From Lingula anatina (Eukaryota > Brachiopoda > Lingulata > Lingulida > Lingulidae): a DNA stretch of 61,575 bases. The notes beneath the pieces were generated by a model. The model saw only the letters and a program-made list of their open reading frames with translations. It was not told the DNA's origin and ran no database searches. The stretch is from NCBI RefSeq assembly GCF_001039355.2, contig NW_019775494.1:195939-257513 (forward strand), written 5' to 3'. Of the stretch, positions 37,577 through 49,334 are shown piece after piece. The translations under genes were made by a program, and so were the position numbers. Position 1 is the first letter of the stretch; each line of letters starts with the position of its first letter.

Positions 37577-40478
37577 ACTTTAAGAAGCTGCACAGTCATC
37601 TAAAAGCAGAGACGTGGGCGTGGTTGAAGATGTTTGAGGTGGACATGTTGATGTACCAAGGCAGTTACAGAGAAGCTGTCAACTTGTTGTTGGTTCAGAA
37701 ACAGGACCCTAAGGTAGAATTGATTGTAATAACTTTAGTTAGCTAATTTAGTCACGTTAAATGCACTAATCGATACATCATTTCAGTGTATCCATTCATT
37801 TGTTTTTAAGTTTTTTTAAGACATTTGTGTAAACTCCCCCTTCTTTTACAAATGTTTAAGATAACACAATTATTATTTTCATCTACAGTATCTAAAGATG
37901 GCAGTGATGATATCTTACTTTATATAAACTTGGGAACATAATTCAGTATTTCTTTACTGGTGTAGGTTACATGGCTATGAGATCCTACTGTTGTAAAGAG
38001 ATAGAGTTATTCTCAGGCTTGAGAAGTTTTATCGTAAGAATAGCTTTAATTACCCATATCCTATATTGTCCAGTTTAGTTTAATTTAATTTCAACTTTAC
38101 TAAATTTACTTCTTTCTCGGCTGACCCCAATAGATGGCCAGTATATCTCCATAATATGTGACTCAATTTGTTTTTTCTGTTTTCAAGCTCCGCACAAATC
38201 TTCAGTTAGCGAGCTGTTACTTTTGCCAGGGAAATTTAGCAGTAAGTTGACAATTTTTTTTCAGTTGAAATGTTTAATTTTAGAATAAATATTTCAATGC
38301 TGAGATCGATGATCTTTCCATATTAAAAAAAATTGGCTTTGAAATGATGAAAAAGTTGTTCCATATTTCAGAAGTGTTGTGATGTAGTTTTGGGTATTCT
38401 TGGTGATATGGCTTTCTCAGATGTTAGCACACCTTCACAGCTCCAAGAAATAGTACACTCTGGTAGGGGGCGCCACATGAATTTGCTTCGTTGTACATCA
38501 TCCGAAATAATGCCATATTGTCTTCACATGTTATTGGCATGTTGCAAGGTCTGTATTTCACTTTTTTTTTCTTCACACATGCAATACACTGCACATCCGT
38601 AATTCAGAATTATTATTATTTTTATTATTATTATTATTATTGGTGAATTTGATTTAAAAGAATTGCTGTTGTTGAAATAATGTTATAAATTTTATCCCTA
38701 TTATTATAATGGCTCTTTGTATTGAATGCATCTTCTCAAAAATTCTACTTAAAAATGATGCTTTGAAATGTGCTTGCTCTCTCTCTTTTATAGTAAACTA
38801 CACATATATATTTTATTTCAGGAAAAAGCCTTTTCACCATCATCCAATGATGACATGGCCTTGGGTCACATGCTTGTTCTCCTACAATATGATTGGCCAA
38901 AACATGAGGCTCTCCTCTTGCAAGCTGTAGAAAAGATCAAGGCTCAAGGGTGTTTTACATACAATTTATTCTTCAACTACATCATAAGTATCCTTTCAGA
39001 AGAGATAATGCAAAGTATATTGAGCTATAATTCATTCTTGTTTTGATTTGAACTCTGAAACTACACTTTCAAAAAACATCATACTTGCATGATCAAAAAA
39101 GTGAAAAGAGCAAAAAGATTTGTATTCATACAAGTCATATTCTTGGCTTAATCTGGGAAAACCATGAAAAGCTTTAAGGACAGGGGAACTCTGATCTTTC
39201 ACAAGATATGATGGTCTTAATCCACCCAGTAATTATTTGCTAAGTTATTTAAACCAAGGCAGAAATCAAAGTGAATGCTTTGATCCATCCAGTTATATTC
39301 TTCTAACATAATGAGAAATTTAAATCTAAAACTGGATCTTTTATTGAAATGCAGATCACAATGACTTTATCACAAGGCCTTGGAACTTCAGGTGAACTGA
39401 TTTGCAGTTGTTACAAGTGTCATGTGGCAAATACAGGTCTCCCAGGTCTCACAGTTGTGGAAGTAAGTAATCATCAGGCCACAGTAGTGCTCTCAGTTTC
39501 CACACAAGATCCAGTTTTAGGTTTAATTTTCTTGCTATCCAAGGCACAAATCCCTAACCCGCTGAATCAGATATAGACATCCTGGAGGAGTTTGCCTATA
39601 TAAAGTCACACGATGGAGGAAAACTGAATCTGGATATCTTGCCTACAAGTACCAAGCTGATTGCACAGTGAGTACAGAATGAGAGATAAAACAAATATTA
39701 AACAAATAAGATAACAACAAAATCCATAGGACATATACCATGTACAAGAAAACCCAAATATTCATAATAATCATTATTGAACCTGTAATTTTAACAGTGT
39801 AACAAATTTAACTTTACAGCCTACTTACAGGCACCAAACTGATTGCCCAGTGTCATTATGAAATAAACAAAAATAGACAATTTAGTAATAACACAATTAG
39901 GAGGGCACGCTCCATGCACACACACTCACACACATGCATGCACACACATGCACGCATATAAACTAAACAAAGCTCATCGGTATACCTGCAATTTTCAAAC
40001 AACTAAACAGAATGAAAATAATAATAGTAATGAAAATTTGACCACCCTCTTACAAGTGAAAAATTCTTATTAATGTAGAATGTTTCCAATTCTTTACTCC
40101 TTTAGGAAAATAACCAAGAAATGTGTCCAGTGTGTTCGACTATTAATCTAGTTCCTAAAGAAAAGAGTACATTGTCCACAGTGTAAAGGAGATGATTGTT
40201 CTTAAGTTTGTATTCCCTTTGGGAAAAGCCGAGGGTTGTCTCCAATGAGCTGAAATGACCCCCAGTTCATAGGGTGGCTGAATCTGTCATTTTGCTGCAT
40301 GGCAATCCTTGTTGACTGCAGGGCTCTGCTGACGGTGTCGCCAGCCTTGAGGTGGGAGTAGAAATGTTCCATAAAGATTTTGGTTGCTTCATCAGGGATT
40401 GCCCACAGGGTAACGAGGACAGAGAGGGCACCTGGAAAATGGAGTGTTAATGATGAGTTGTGATGTCAAATATGATCT

Positions 40479-40522
<44 letters not shown>

Positions 40523-43500
40523 TAGATGTTGGGAAATACATAGAACCACTTTACTAGGTATTCTGTATGTGTGAGTGTGTGTGTAAACATATTACATATT
40601 ATTACTCACCAGCAGCCATGAAGGCCCTGGATATTCCAAACACACCATCAGCGGAGATGTCACCACGTCCAGTGTTACAGGCACTAAGAACCACCAACTT
40701 TGCTTCAAGCTTCAGGGACATCACATCTTCAATGGTGACAATGCAGTCTTCCACTTTTGGTGAGCGACTTTGGGTCAAGGCCCCACTGAAGCTTGAAGCC
40801 ATATTTGGGGATGGCAATGCATCTTCTTTGGGGTCTTGGACCATGTGTGAGGATGTGAACTTGTTAGGACTGTGAGACAAATCAGGAGCAAAAATCAAAG
40901 AGCCATCTTTGCTGGAACCATGTGTGGCAATGTGAATCAGAGTGGCACCGACCATTTTGGAAAGCACAGCAGGTTTGGTAGCTTGTTTCCCAACGAGGGG
41001 CTCAGTGTTCAACCAGGATGCAATCAACTTGACTTCTTTCTCAGCAAAGGGGAGAGATGGGATGACCTTCCCAGCAATTTCTCCAACATCAGGGTTGCCT
41101 ACTAATAGGCAAGTTGGGTTGTGTCCAGAGTCTTGATTGGCTTTGGCTGATACAAGATCAAGAGCTTGAATGCTAGGCGTAAGTCTTACTTGGTACTTAT
41201 TGCCTAAGTATTTGCCGTCTTCATCCTGGAGGGCTGTGAAAGGGACAAGAAACAACTCATCCATGGGGATGACAAGGAGCTCGTTGGTGACTTGGCATTC
41301 TATGCGGTCTACCATTGGTTTGATCAAAGAGGAGTAGAGGCAATGAAGAGCTGAATATGTGTTGTTGTTGCTATAATCATCTTCTTCGAAATCTGGTATT
41401 TTACAGCGCGTGTCAGGCCATTCCATGGAGATGGACGTCTCTTCTTCAGTTTTTAAAACAGAGGCATCTTCTAAACCTGCTCCTGTGAAGAATGGACTGG
41501 TCTCGTCACTGGCAAAAGCTGTCTCATCAGTTTTTTCAATCACATCATTGGGCATTAAGGGGGACATTTCTTGCAGAGACTTCAATTCAACTGCCCGTCC
41601 TTCTGCTGTTTTATGGTTTCGTACCACTGCATTTCTGACTGTTACTATAGCTCTCTGGAGCACTGAGTAGCCGCCATCAGGAAGTTGAAGTGAAGTCAAG
41701 CCAATGTATTTGCCATTGTAGGTTACACAGGAAGAGTGTTTGTCATATGGCTGATACATGTAGATCAAGGTGGGAAGTCCCCTTGTCCGAAGGCTGTTAG
41801 CGATCTCTTCATATGACATCTTTCCAGGGTCAGAAAGGGTTTGGTTGAAGTCATGGTGTCTTTGATGCAGTAGCTTCAAGAATGCTTGGGCACGCCCCGC
41901 TTCCAGGAGTTCCAGGCCTTGACTTACTCTGTCTTCATCTGGTATGTGTGACGCGTGCAAGATGTTGAATAGTTGGAAGGTGATTTTGTTAGCTTTTAAA
42001 ATGGACCTATTCAAGCTGTCGTCTCCAGTCATGACCAAACTACTGGTTTCTAAGTCATGCTTGATGTGTGGAATGACCTTCTCAGGGCACTTGTTTGCTA
42101 GTGTGTAGACCCTAGCAAGAATGCCATGAGGATTGTACCTAAAAGGCACCGATTTGAACTCTGATGTATAAGTATCATACTCCTCAACCTGTTTTGTTAT
42201 TGTCTCAACCACATTGTCAGGTAGCTTATCAAATTGATTTGTCTTCAGTATATTATAAAACAGCAATAGTGTCTCAATCTGCGCCATAAGAGGTTTTTGC
42301 CTGTACATCTTTGCGTAGCCCTCCGCTTCACAGAGATATTGCCCTGCTTTCTCGATCAGGTGAGATCTTTCAGGTATCTTTGTTGGTTCTGTGGTCAAGT
42401 GCGCCACTCTAATGTAAGCCATTCCCAGGTTTTTCAGAAGTGTACAAGTGAGTATTGGATCGACAATCTCTCTTGCCATACCGAGGGCCACCTCTGCCAT
42501 TTTATTGTTTTCTATGTCGTCTGATGTTACAATGTTGGTTTCTTGTGGATGGGTGCGAAAGTGTTTTATAGACACAATATGTCTGCCAAGGAAAACTTTA
42601 ATTTGGCAGCGCTTGTTTGGACGGGAGGATTGTTGAATGTAGTCCATGGCCAGTGCGTTGGTCTGTTCAAACTTGTCATGGGCTAAGACAGTCCGGAATA
42701 TGCTTGTCATGGCACAGATGAGTTCCGCCTGTATGTCATGACCATGTTCTGTGGCATGGATAAAGCAGTGGTCTATGTGTGCCATGGCTTCCTCGTACAT
42801 ATTGCCATGGCAAAATCTTTCTTTGATTATCAGAGCTATGGCAAGCTCGTAATCCATGTCTCCAATTTCGCAAGCTTGTTCCATACATATTTGGAACTGT
42901 TCTATGTTGTCCTTCACCTGACTTTGGCGTCTGTGATCAGATTTGAGCATAGCATTCACTGCGTGGGCAAGGCTGAGACATAGCAGTACTTCGGGATCGT
43001 CCACTTCATGCTTCGAGTACAACTCCATCAGCCGCACGGCATTGGTGAACTTGAATGCGAGACCAATAGAGAACAAAGTTTTGGCAAGACCTTTGAGTGC
43101 ACATACAAAAATTTGCTTCTCTTTCTCAGAATAATCCCCAGACTCTATTTTGGACATGAGAAGACGGATGCTGCTTAAGAAGTACACTTTGGCTGGCCAC
43201 CATCTCTCGTGCTTATACAATATTTGTCCCATTATTAATGCAACTTTCCCCTCATTGGTCACGTCTTGCAAGTCTTGGTATGCTTTACGGCTGTTGTCGT
43301 AATAGAGAAGACCCTCAGAAATTGGATCACGCTGATAGGCAATAAGTGTATGGGCTAGGGCAAGGCTTTTCTTTGCTTGGCATCGCTTGTTTCTTTTCCA
43401 GTCTTCATTGACGTACTTGGATTGTGACATTCGTGTCCCAGTGGTTTCCAAATCATTTAACTCTGTCAGCAGCCGATCGATTTCTGTCTGTTGTTCCAGA

Positions 43501-46281
43501 ATGGTTGTTGACTTTAGGAAATCACAAGTTTTCACCGTAGGAGTCGCATCCATGTTCTGAAACGCAGGATTTTTTCTACATTGTTACTTTGCTAACAGTG
43601 GACTGAAATATGACATTACAAAATGTGTGGTAAGAAGAGGCAAAATTTATGGCACTTATGTTGGGCTTAGAATATAGCGGTTTTGATCTATTCCAGCAGA
43701 CTGTGAGCTCATTTAGAACAGCAGACTAACAGATCTGCGGATCAAATAAGGCGACCCACTAAAAGGCTTGCTGCCTAATTCCTGATTAGATACTGACTAG
43801 ATTCCCTGTGGGAGTACGCAACAAGCATTCGAGTGGGTGGGCCATATTTGATCCGCAGATCTGTTAATCTGCTGTTCTGAATGCGCTCTGTGATTACTGT
43901 ATGCTTAGCATGCCTAGCAATCTGCATGGTCAAGAAGTGCAGAATATGTAATGACCCCCCACCCACCCACCCACCCCTGGAAGCCACATTTCATTTACTG
44001 ACAGTACACATTGCCAAACAACACACCGTAAAATTATTTAGCACCAACAAAGCAATAACTAGCACTAACATTCATCCGTCTGGTAGTGCTGGTTAATTTG
44101 TGGGTTATATGGTTAATATGTGCGTTAGTGCTAAAAGATCTGCGGGCATTGTTAATAAAAGCCTAATCCGTTTATAAGGACTGTATGGCCCCATTCAGAA
44201 TAGGAGACTATATAAGTAGTCTGAGGGTCAAATATTGCGACCCACGACAAAGCTTTCCGTCTGATCCGCTAATAAACACTGAATAGATATCCCATGGGGA
44301 TGAATGCAAGTGGGTCGTCCATATTTGACTCTCGGAGTAGTTTGTCTCCTATGGTCCCATTCAGAATAGGGGACTAACTAGTCCGAGGGTCAAATATGGC
44401 TACAAAGCTTGCCGTCTAATTCGCTAATAGACACTGAATAGATACCCCGTGGGGAAGTATTCAAGTGGGTCGGCCATATTTGACCCTCGGACTAGTTAGT
44501 CCCCTTTTCTGAATGAGGCCTATGCAGCATGTTTTAAAATGAGGCGTCACAGTTGGGCTGGAAATGCACCTTAACTCGCCGTACTAATGAGATGTGTCTG
44601 TTTTGCCATAAAAGTAGGTCGTTAAAAAAACAGCCGTAGATAGGAGGTAAGAAAGATTTGGTCTACAATTTAATGCAGTAACTGCTCACAGCGAAACAGA
44701 AAGAGAGGGGCTAGGGAAGCAACACCGAGATATTCTTAGCCTACTGTGAGTGTAAGATCTAGGTCAGGAGAAACGCTGGAATACATTTAAGGTCATTTTC
44801 ACATCTAGTGGTATACTGAAACTGCACAATCTACACTGGTACACTCTGAGTGGTTGGCAGCTTCTAGAGAGTCACCTAAACGGGGCACCCACCTCCTATG
44901 TAGCTCCACAGTAAGTCAGGGTGAGGAAAACGTAAAAAAAAAATGTAGTTACATGGTAGGTTTTCTCAAAATACACTAGTGCAGTCTGTGTCTTTGAAGA
45001 CTACCGCTTGATGTGAGAAGGTCTGTACAGTGCAGCAGTGCTGGCATTCTAAACGTGAACGACCTTCACGTGATGTTTCGCACAGCACAGCGATCACATC
45101 TGTGTCTATGGGGAAAATGATGGCATACTTACTGCGCTTGGTAGTTATTGTCTGCGACCTCTGAGGAGGAATGTTTTGCCCCTCGCCCCTTCTGCCCCTG
45201 TTCCTTGATGTTTTTGACAAGAGCAGTTTTCATAGAATCGTGTCAATTTAACGCTATTGAGTTCTTTAGTCCTTTAGATCTTTCAAAAATAACACTCTTT
45301 CAGTATTAATACCGTAAAGCCAATGATGTTATATGAACTCATAATAAGGTGCCGGTCTTTTTTTAACTCCTTTGTCCTTTAACTTAGAAACGGTTGCTCC
45401 CTATGCCTCACTAACCTTCAGAGAAATTGTACTGGCCGGTCAATGCGGTTTCTATCCCAATACCTCCGATACCTGTGTATGTGACTTGCAGCCTGTCTGA
45501 TTCTTTGAGAGTTCCCAGCGTGACTTGCCTTTATATACGCTGGCTATTTATGGCCTGGCTTGAAGTCTACTTTCTATTTACAGTGCATACGCCACTGACT
45601 CAGTTTCTAAGCTTGGGATTTCCAGTATATAGTTTTTGTAGGTTCAGGAGCTGGGAAGAGCTGTTTCGATACAGCCGGAATTTCCAGCGTTACTTGTTAT
45701 GCAATAAGCAAAGAGAAAAAACATCACGGCCTTCTGACTCATCCCAGTTTTGCTAGAGAGATTTCCCCGCTTGTGGTTTAGACATTCACTTGCGTTGGCT
45801 GCGTGTTGGTGTTTCGCGAGTTTTTTATATGAAGTGAAACAATATCTAGGGTGATTCAGCTCATTAATGTTCAAGAGTGGGACCGGGGGTAGTAGATAAT
45901 TAAGAGTGATGTTCTAATTGATTACTGCTCGACCGGTGCTAACTACATGTACATATCACTGGTAGGGCCTAAACGACATTATCAAGCAAAGTTGCATTTA
46001 TTATATCCGTACTAATTAATGTGGCAAGAGATGCCAAAATAATGTTTCGTTTTATTTACATAATCAGCATGAACTTTATCGAATCCCTCTCAACTGTCTT
46101 AATTTATTCAGTTTTCTTTTCCAGACAACGAACGGTTACAAGGGGTGTCAACAAAGGAGTGAAGGAAGATTTTCGGTTGACCATGGAGAAACAAGTGGCT
46201 CGCAGTGAAGAAAATATCGAGGCTTTGATTCGTGAATTTTTAGCCAATGAGAGAGAACTTTTGCAAGAGAATCTCTTATAG
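37577..46281 (+). CDS. INTS10: Integrator complex subunit 10, C-terminal part (six exons; 5' end not seen)
   Basis: INTS10 is a subunit of the nuclear Integrator complex, which cleaves nascent snRNA and other Pol II transcripts. Exons: 37577-37713, 38188-38241, 38372-38548, 38822-38987, 39571-39667 and 46125-46281. All joins keep phase and give the last 261 residues. Family-diagnostic stretches are ETWAWLKMFEVDMLMYQGSY, EIMPYCLHMLLACCK, DDMALGHMLVLLQYDWP, FFNYIINIDILEEFAY and TVTRGVNKGVKEDF. These match the order in vertebrate INTS10, including the C-terminal VKEDFR...ME block in the far exon. The last intron is about 6.5 kb and contains the antisense TPR-CHAT gene. A polyadenylation signal AATAAA lies near 46556. 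The N-terminal two-thirds is not visible and may be lost in the gap or lie outside the window. Confidence 0.9.
39818..39860 (+). repeat. Decayed echo of the INTS10 penultimate exon end
   Basis: CACCAAACTGATTGCCCAGTG at about 39832 repeats, with two changes, the exon end at about 39650-39669 (ACCAAGCTGATTGCACAGTG), about 180 bp downstream in the intron. It looks like a small local duplication across the splice donor; the copied donor reads GTGTCA. Confidence 0.45.
39926..39960. repeat. (CA)n-rich tract
   Basis: Interrupted CACACA/CATGCA repeats in the last INTS10 intron. Confidence 0.7.
40202..43553 (-). CDS. TPR-CHAT protein (TTC28-like), nested in the INTS10 intron
   Basis: Two coding exons, 43553-40610 and 40431-40202 (donor G|GTGAGT, acceptor TTTTCCAG), joined in phase as ...MAAG-ALSVLVTLW... 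to give 1057 residues. The N-terminal half is alpha-helical, tetratricopeptide-like repeat sequence (about 70-570). The C-terminal part is a CHAT domain, a caspase/separase-clan cysteine peptidase fold. The two expected catalytic positions are present: His in HIATHGSSKDG (about residue 878) and Cys in LVVLSACNTGRGD (about 959). The C-terminal exon supplies the usual ending (LWAIPDEAT, SHPMNWGSFQLIGD). Relatives annotated TTC28-like are expanded in amphioxus and cnidarians. An acceptor TTTCAG|AACATGG just before the ATG implies an upstream leader exon. The gene is antisense and wholly within INTS10 intron 39668-46124. Substrate unknown. Confidence 0.92.
40480..40519. repeat. (GA)n microsatellite in the TPR-CHAT intron
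   Basis: About 20 GA units inside the 178-bp intron 40432-40609. Confidence 0.95.
43709..43883. mobile_element. Foldback MITE, copy A
   Basis: Long inverted arms: AACAGCAGACTAACAGATCT at the left, and AGATCTGTTAATCTGCTGTT at the right. The arms continue into GCGGATCAAATA and its complement. The interior has CGACCCACTAAAAGGCTTGC and GATACTGACTAGATTCCCTG, shared in diverged form with copies B and C. Confidence 0.75.
43951..43977. repeat. (CCCA)n microsatellite
   Basis: Four to five CCCA units after a poly-C run. Confidence 0.85.
44192..44352. mobile_element. Foldback MITE, copy B
   Basis: Starts CATTCAGAATAGGAGACTA and ends TAGTTTGTCTCCTAT, with inner arms GAGGGTCAAATATTG and CATATTTGACTCTCGG. 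It abuts copy C with only a few bases between. Confidence 0.75.
44358..44515. mobile_element. Foldback MITE, copy C
   Basis: Starts CATTCAGAATAGGGGACTAA and ends CCCCTTTTCTGAATG. The arms (GTCCGAGGGTCAAATATGGC and its complement) pair over about 43 bp. Its interior is nearly the same as copy B (CACTGAATAGATACCCCGTG). Confidence 0.8.
45133..45233 (-). CDS. Possible short upstream exon or uORF of the TPR-CHAT gene
   Basis: An ATG at 45233 opens 33 codons (MKTALVKNIKEQGQKGRGAK...) and ends at a strong donor, CA|GTAAGTATG. If spliced to the acceptor at 43557 it would read out of frame with the CHAT ORF and stop within about 12 codons, so it would be a leader with an upstream ORF rather than an N-terminus. 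It is also compatible with chance. Confidence 0.25.
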
Positions 46282-47099
46282 CATTGACAGTCATGGCGTT
46301 GAAACTCTCAGAACTCGTTGCCTTTGCCTCCCTTTGCCTAATTGTGGCAAGAGATTGGGAGTCAGCCTCTATTCCCCGTGCAGAATTTACTTTGCAGTTG
46401 AAAAGCATAATTGAAAGATCATTGTCGCCCTGTCGATAAACGTATTATAAAAAGATTCATAACAATCAACAATGGCACTTCTATAAAAACCTTTAATAAG
46501 GGTCTTGTATTGCAATTATGTGTTGTACCTTATATTGTTATTTTGTGTTTTGATAAATAAATAAATGAAAGTATAATGCACCATATAACGATATTGAAGA
46601 GACTGATAAATATATAAGCATAAATACGGGACATAGGTTTAAAAATCACACTTACGTGCTGATTTTCATCTGCCACCCGCATGTCTTGTCGATACACAAA
46701 ATTTCATTTGGTGTACAAAAGTCGTGAAAGTTTGCAAAACTGCTGTGAAAAGAGAAAGACAAAAGAAAAGCAGCCGAGACTAGAACCCTTTTTTTTTTTC
46801 AAACAACTCATGTCTGCATGTACATGTCTAGTCGTTACACAGAAATACTGTAAAGAAAGAAATACGAAACTCCTGCTTTTTGTTTGTATTTATATTAAAT
46901 GTAAGAGCACTTTCGTGGAAAGTCATGCAAAGCAGCCGTAAATAAGGCCAGACAAATTTAAGTTTTATTCTCCATTGTGAAATTCCTCCATTTATCAGAC
47001 CAATACCCATTGCATTTCTTTGTTTATGTTGGGTTGCGGGGTCGAAATAAAATTTAAAAAACTAAAACACTTTCCCATATTCCATAATGTTTAAATGCT

Positions 47100-47121
47100 C
47101 TCTCTCTCCCTCTCTCTCTCT
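47100..47121. repeat. (CT)n microsatellite
   Basis: CT units with a CCC interruption, upstream of the EF-hand gene. Confidence 0.85.
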
Positions 47122-47224
47122 TTGTGTGTATGTATGTGAACACGCTTGTTTAAAAAGAGCATACGGGCTCACTTTCATCGCAAGTGTCTGATAAACTCCA
47201 CCCACCGCTGATTACGTTCTCGAA

Positions 47225-47265
47225 CGTGATTGGATAGTAGCTGGAGTCCCCAATTGCCATAAAAC
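47225..47265 (+). promoter_or_regulatory. Putative promoter of the EF-hand gene
   Basis: An inverted CCAAT box (GTGATTGGATAG, about 47226-47237) is followed about 25 bp later by a TATA-like CCATAAAAC (about 47258). These lie some 75-110 bp upstream of the start codon at 47339. Assignment is by position and motif only. Confidence 0.35.
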
Positions 47266-47338
47266 GGCTGGTCTTGGGATGATCATCATTTAGTGACACA
47301 CAAACCGCCGAATTTCTTTCTTTTTCAGTCAGCTGATA

Positions 47339-49030
47339 ATGTATTTGCAACAGTTTGTGTTTGTGTTTATACCGGTGGTTTTTATTAGAATTGTTTTAGG
47401 TCTACCAGATGATTCAAATAGAAGAGAGCTAACATTAAAACGAAGTAGAAGCCCGCTGGTAAGTGCTTTAATTCCTATTTTGCTTTTGATCTTTAATAAT
47501 GGACTTCTTAAGATACTATATATGACATGCTGAATGTATGAATACTAAGCAAAGTCGTCATGATTGTCCCTCTGTATAGAATACGCATATGTATAGGTTT
47601 TCCATTTTACAGGGTCTAAAATATACCACGTAGAGATGCAGGGTTGTTTCACAGACTGTCAGTGAACAGAATGTATATATACATTTTTAGGCCACACAGA
47701 CCTGATAAACTGATTAAAGAGCACGATTGACCGTGTTTTATTTTATTTATTTATTTATTTATTCTTTTTTTTTGGGGGGGGGGGGATCAAAATTTCTTGT
47801 GCACATACAGTAGTATTTATTCATTTTTTTTTCAAATGTAAAAAATGTACTAGGTATTGGTTTATTAAGTGAGGAAGAAATTACAACTTGACCTTGGAAA
47901 AACCTTGCTGTTGTCTTTAAATGCTGCCCACTGTGACGTTGATTTGAAATCTCCCTAAATTTAAACTGAAACCAAATAATACTGACCAATCTCGAGATTT
48001 ACCTGCTATACACGTGTTAAACATGCACCTGAAACATATTTGAAAACATAAGTGCATTCCATCTATCTATGCTGTATACAAAGAGTCACCAGTTTATCAA
48101 TTTTGTATGGTCCAACTACCCAACGTGTCAACCTACATTTCAGGGTTTACCTGATGGAAGAAGCCACTTGGTTGACATACCTGCAACTGGCAAAGAAAAG
48201 GTTAAAGAAGATTTTAATGTGGTACTTTTTTCTTACGAATAACTTGCACATCTATCTGATAGAATTTTTCGGAGTTTGAAGCATCCAAAATTTGTAGAAA
48301 TGTGTTTGACAGCTCAATGGTCGGAACAGGGCCTTAGACACGGGGAGTGGGGTCTGTTAGGGATCTTTTTGTCTTTTGAAGGCTTCAACCTCCTCCTTAA
48401 CACTCTAAATTGTCTCGGGGAACAAACCTGATTATATGAGCAGTGCATTTTTCTGATAATGATCCGATGTAACAAATATCATTACAGGATGAGCCTAAGG
48501 GAAATAAACACTGGTTCGACAAAATGCGAAGATTTTTGAAAGTCCTTGATGTTGACTCCGATGGAATCATAACCCGAAGGGAATACGTTGATTTGGCAAG
48601 TGAAAGAGCCGATAAATATCTGGGGAGAGAGCAAGGGAAAGCGTTGAAGGACACGTTGGCGGAAGCGTGGACAGACTTTGCGGCACTTCCTGAAAATGGG
48701 TACATATCGACGTTTGACCTCTCAGATCTCGATGATCTTGCCACACGCGTGGCAACTCACGAGCACTTGGCTGGGGATTTGAGGCTGTGGGCAAGAGGAT
48801 GCTTCGAAGCAGCCGATACCGATACTGATACAAATGATGTGCTTACTCCCGAAGAGCACAAACCCTTACTCAAAGTGTTCAACGTTCAAGATGATAAGGC
48901 TGTTAGCAAGTCATTCAAATTTCTTGATGCAAACCACAATGGAGTTATAGAAAAAGCGGAATACGTCGAGGCATGCGTGGCTTACTTCTACGACACTAAA
49001 AATCCCTCCAGCCATTTTGGACCGCTTTGA
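47339..49030 (+). CDS. Secreted EF-hand protein, sarcoplasmic-calcium-binding-protein type
   Basis: Exons 47339-47458, 48144-48200 and 48488-49030 join in phase to 239 residues. Exon 1 gives a signal peptide (MYLQQFVFVFIPVVFIRIVL) and a basic linker. Exon 3 carries the calcium-binding core, with three 12-residue loops: DVDSDGIITRRE (80-91), DTDTNDVLTPEE (171-182, Asp instead of Gly at loop position 6) and DANHNGVIEKAE (206-217). A degenerate second hand around LAEAWTDFAALPENGYISTF probably no longer binds. The ending SHFGPL is typical of invertebrate sarcoplasmic calcium-binding proteins. Those are cytosolic buffers, so the signal peptide and exon-2 linker suggest a derived, exported form. 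Start chosen because the next ATG (48524) would cut into the first EF hand. AATAAA follows the stop closely, and another is near 49211. The gene is absent from the second duplication unit. Confidence 0.85.
47740..47775. repeat. (TTTA)n then poly-T/poly-G tract
   Basis: In intron 1 of the EF-hand gene. Confidence 0.85.
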
Positions 49031-49257
49031 AATAAAAAAAAATTAGGAGATGAGATTTTTTCAGGCAATTTTGGGATTTGCCTGATGAATAATTTTTCAA
49101 AAACAAAACACGGATGGTAAAAGTAAATTAATAGAATTGCTATACTGGTCCAATTTAAGAGATGCATATTTTATTTTGAAGGAATGAGATTTGGTGTGAA
49201 ACATGGATAAATAAAGCACTCCCTCTTCATCTGTCACCGTCCTAGTATTTTTCGTTA

Positions 49258-49269
49258 TCTCTCTCTCTT

Positions 49270-49310
<41 letters not shown>

Positions 49311-49334
49311 ATGTGTGTGTGTGTGTGTGTGTGT
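49258..49334. repeat. (CT)n-(GT)n compound microsatellite
   Basis: CT repeats pass directly into GT repeats, then CGCGCG. A 105-codon antisense ORF here (ThrHis and ArgGlu runs) is an artefact. Confidence 0.95.

Noticed and set aside
40567-43134. Plus-strand ORFs within the TPR-CHAT gene
   Set aside because: Antisense shadows of a 2.9-kb coding exon.
45644-45874. ORF near the left end of the duplicated block
   Set aside because: Not kept open at the matching place in unit 2 and no motif.
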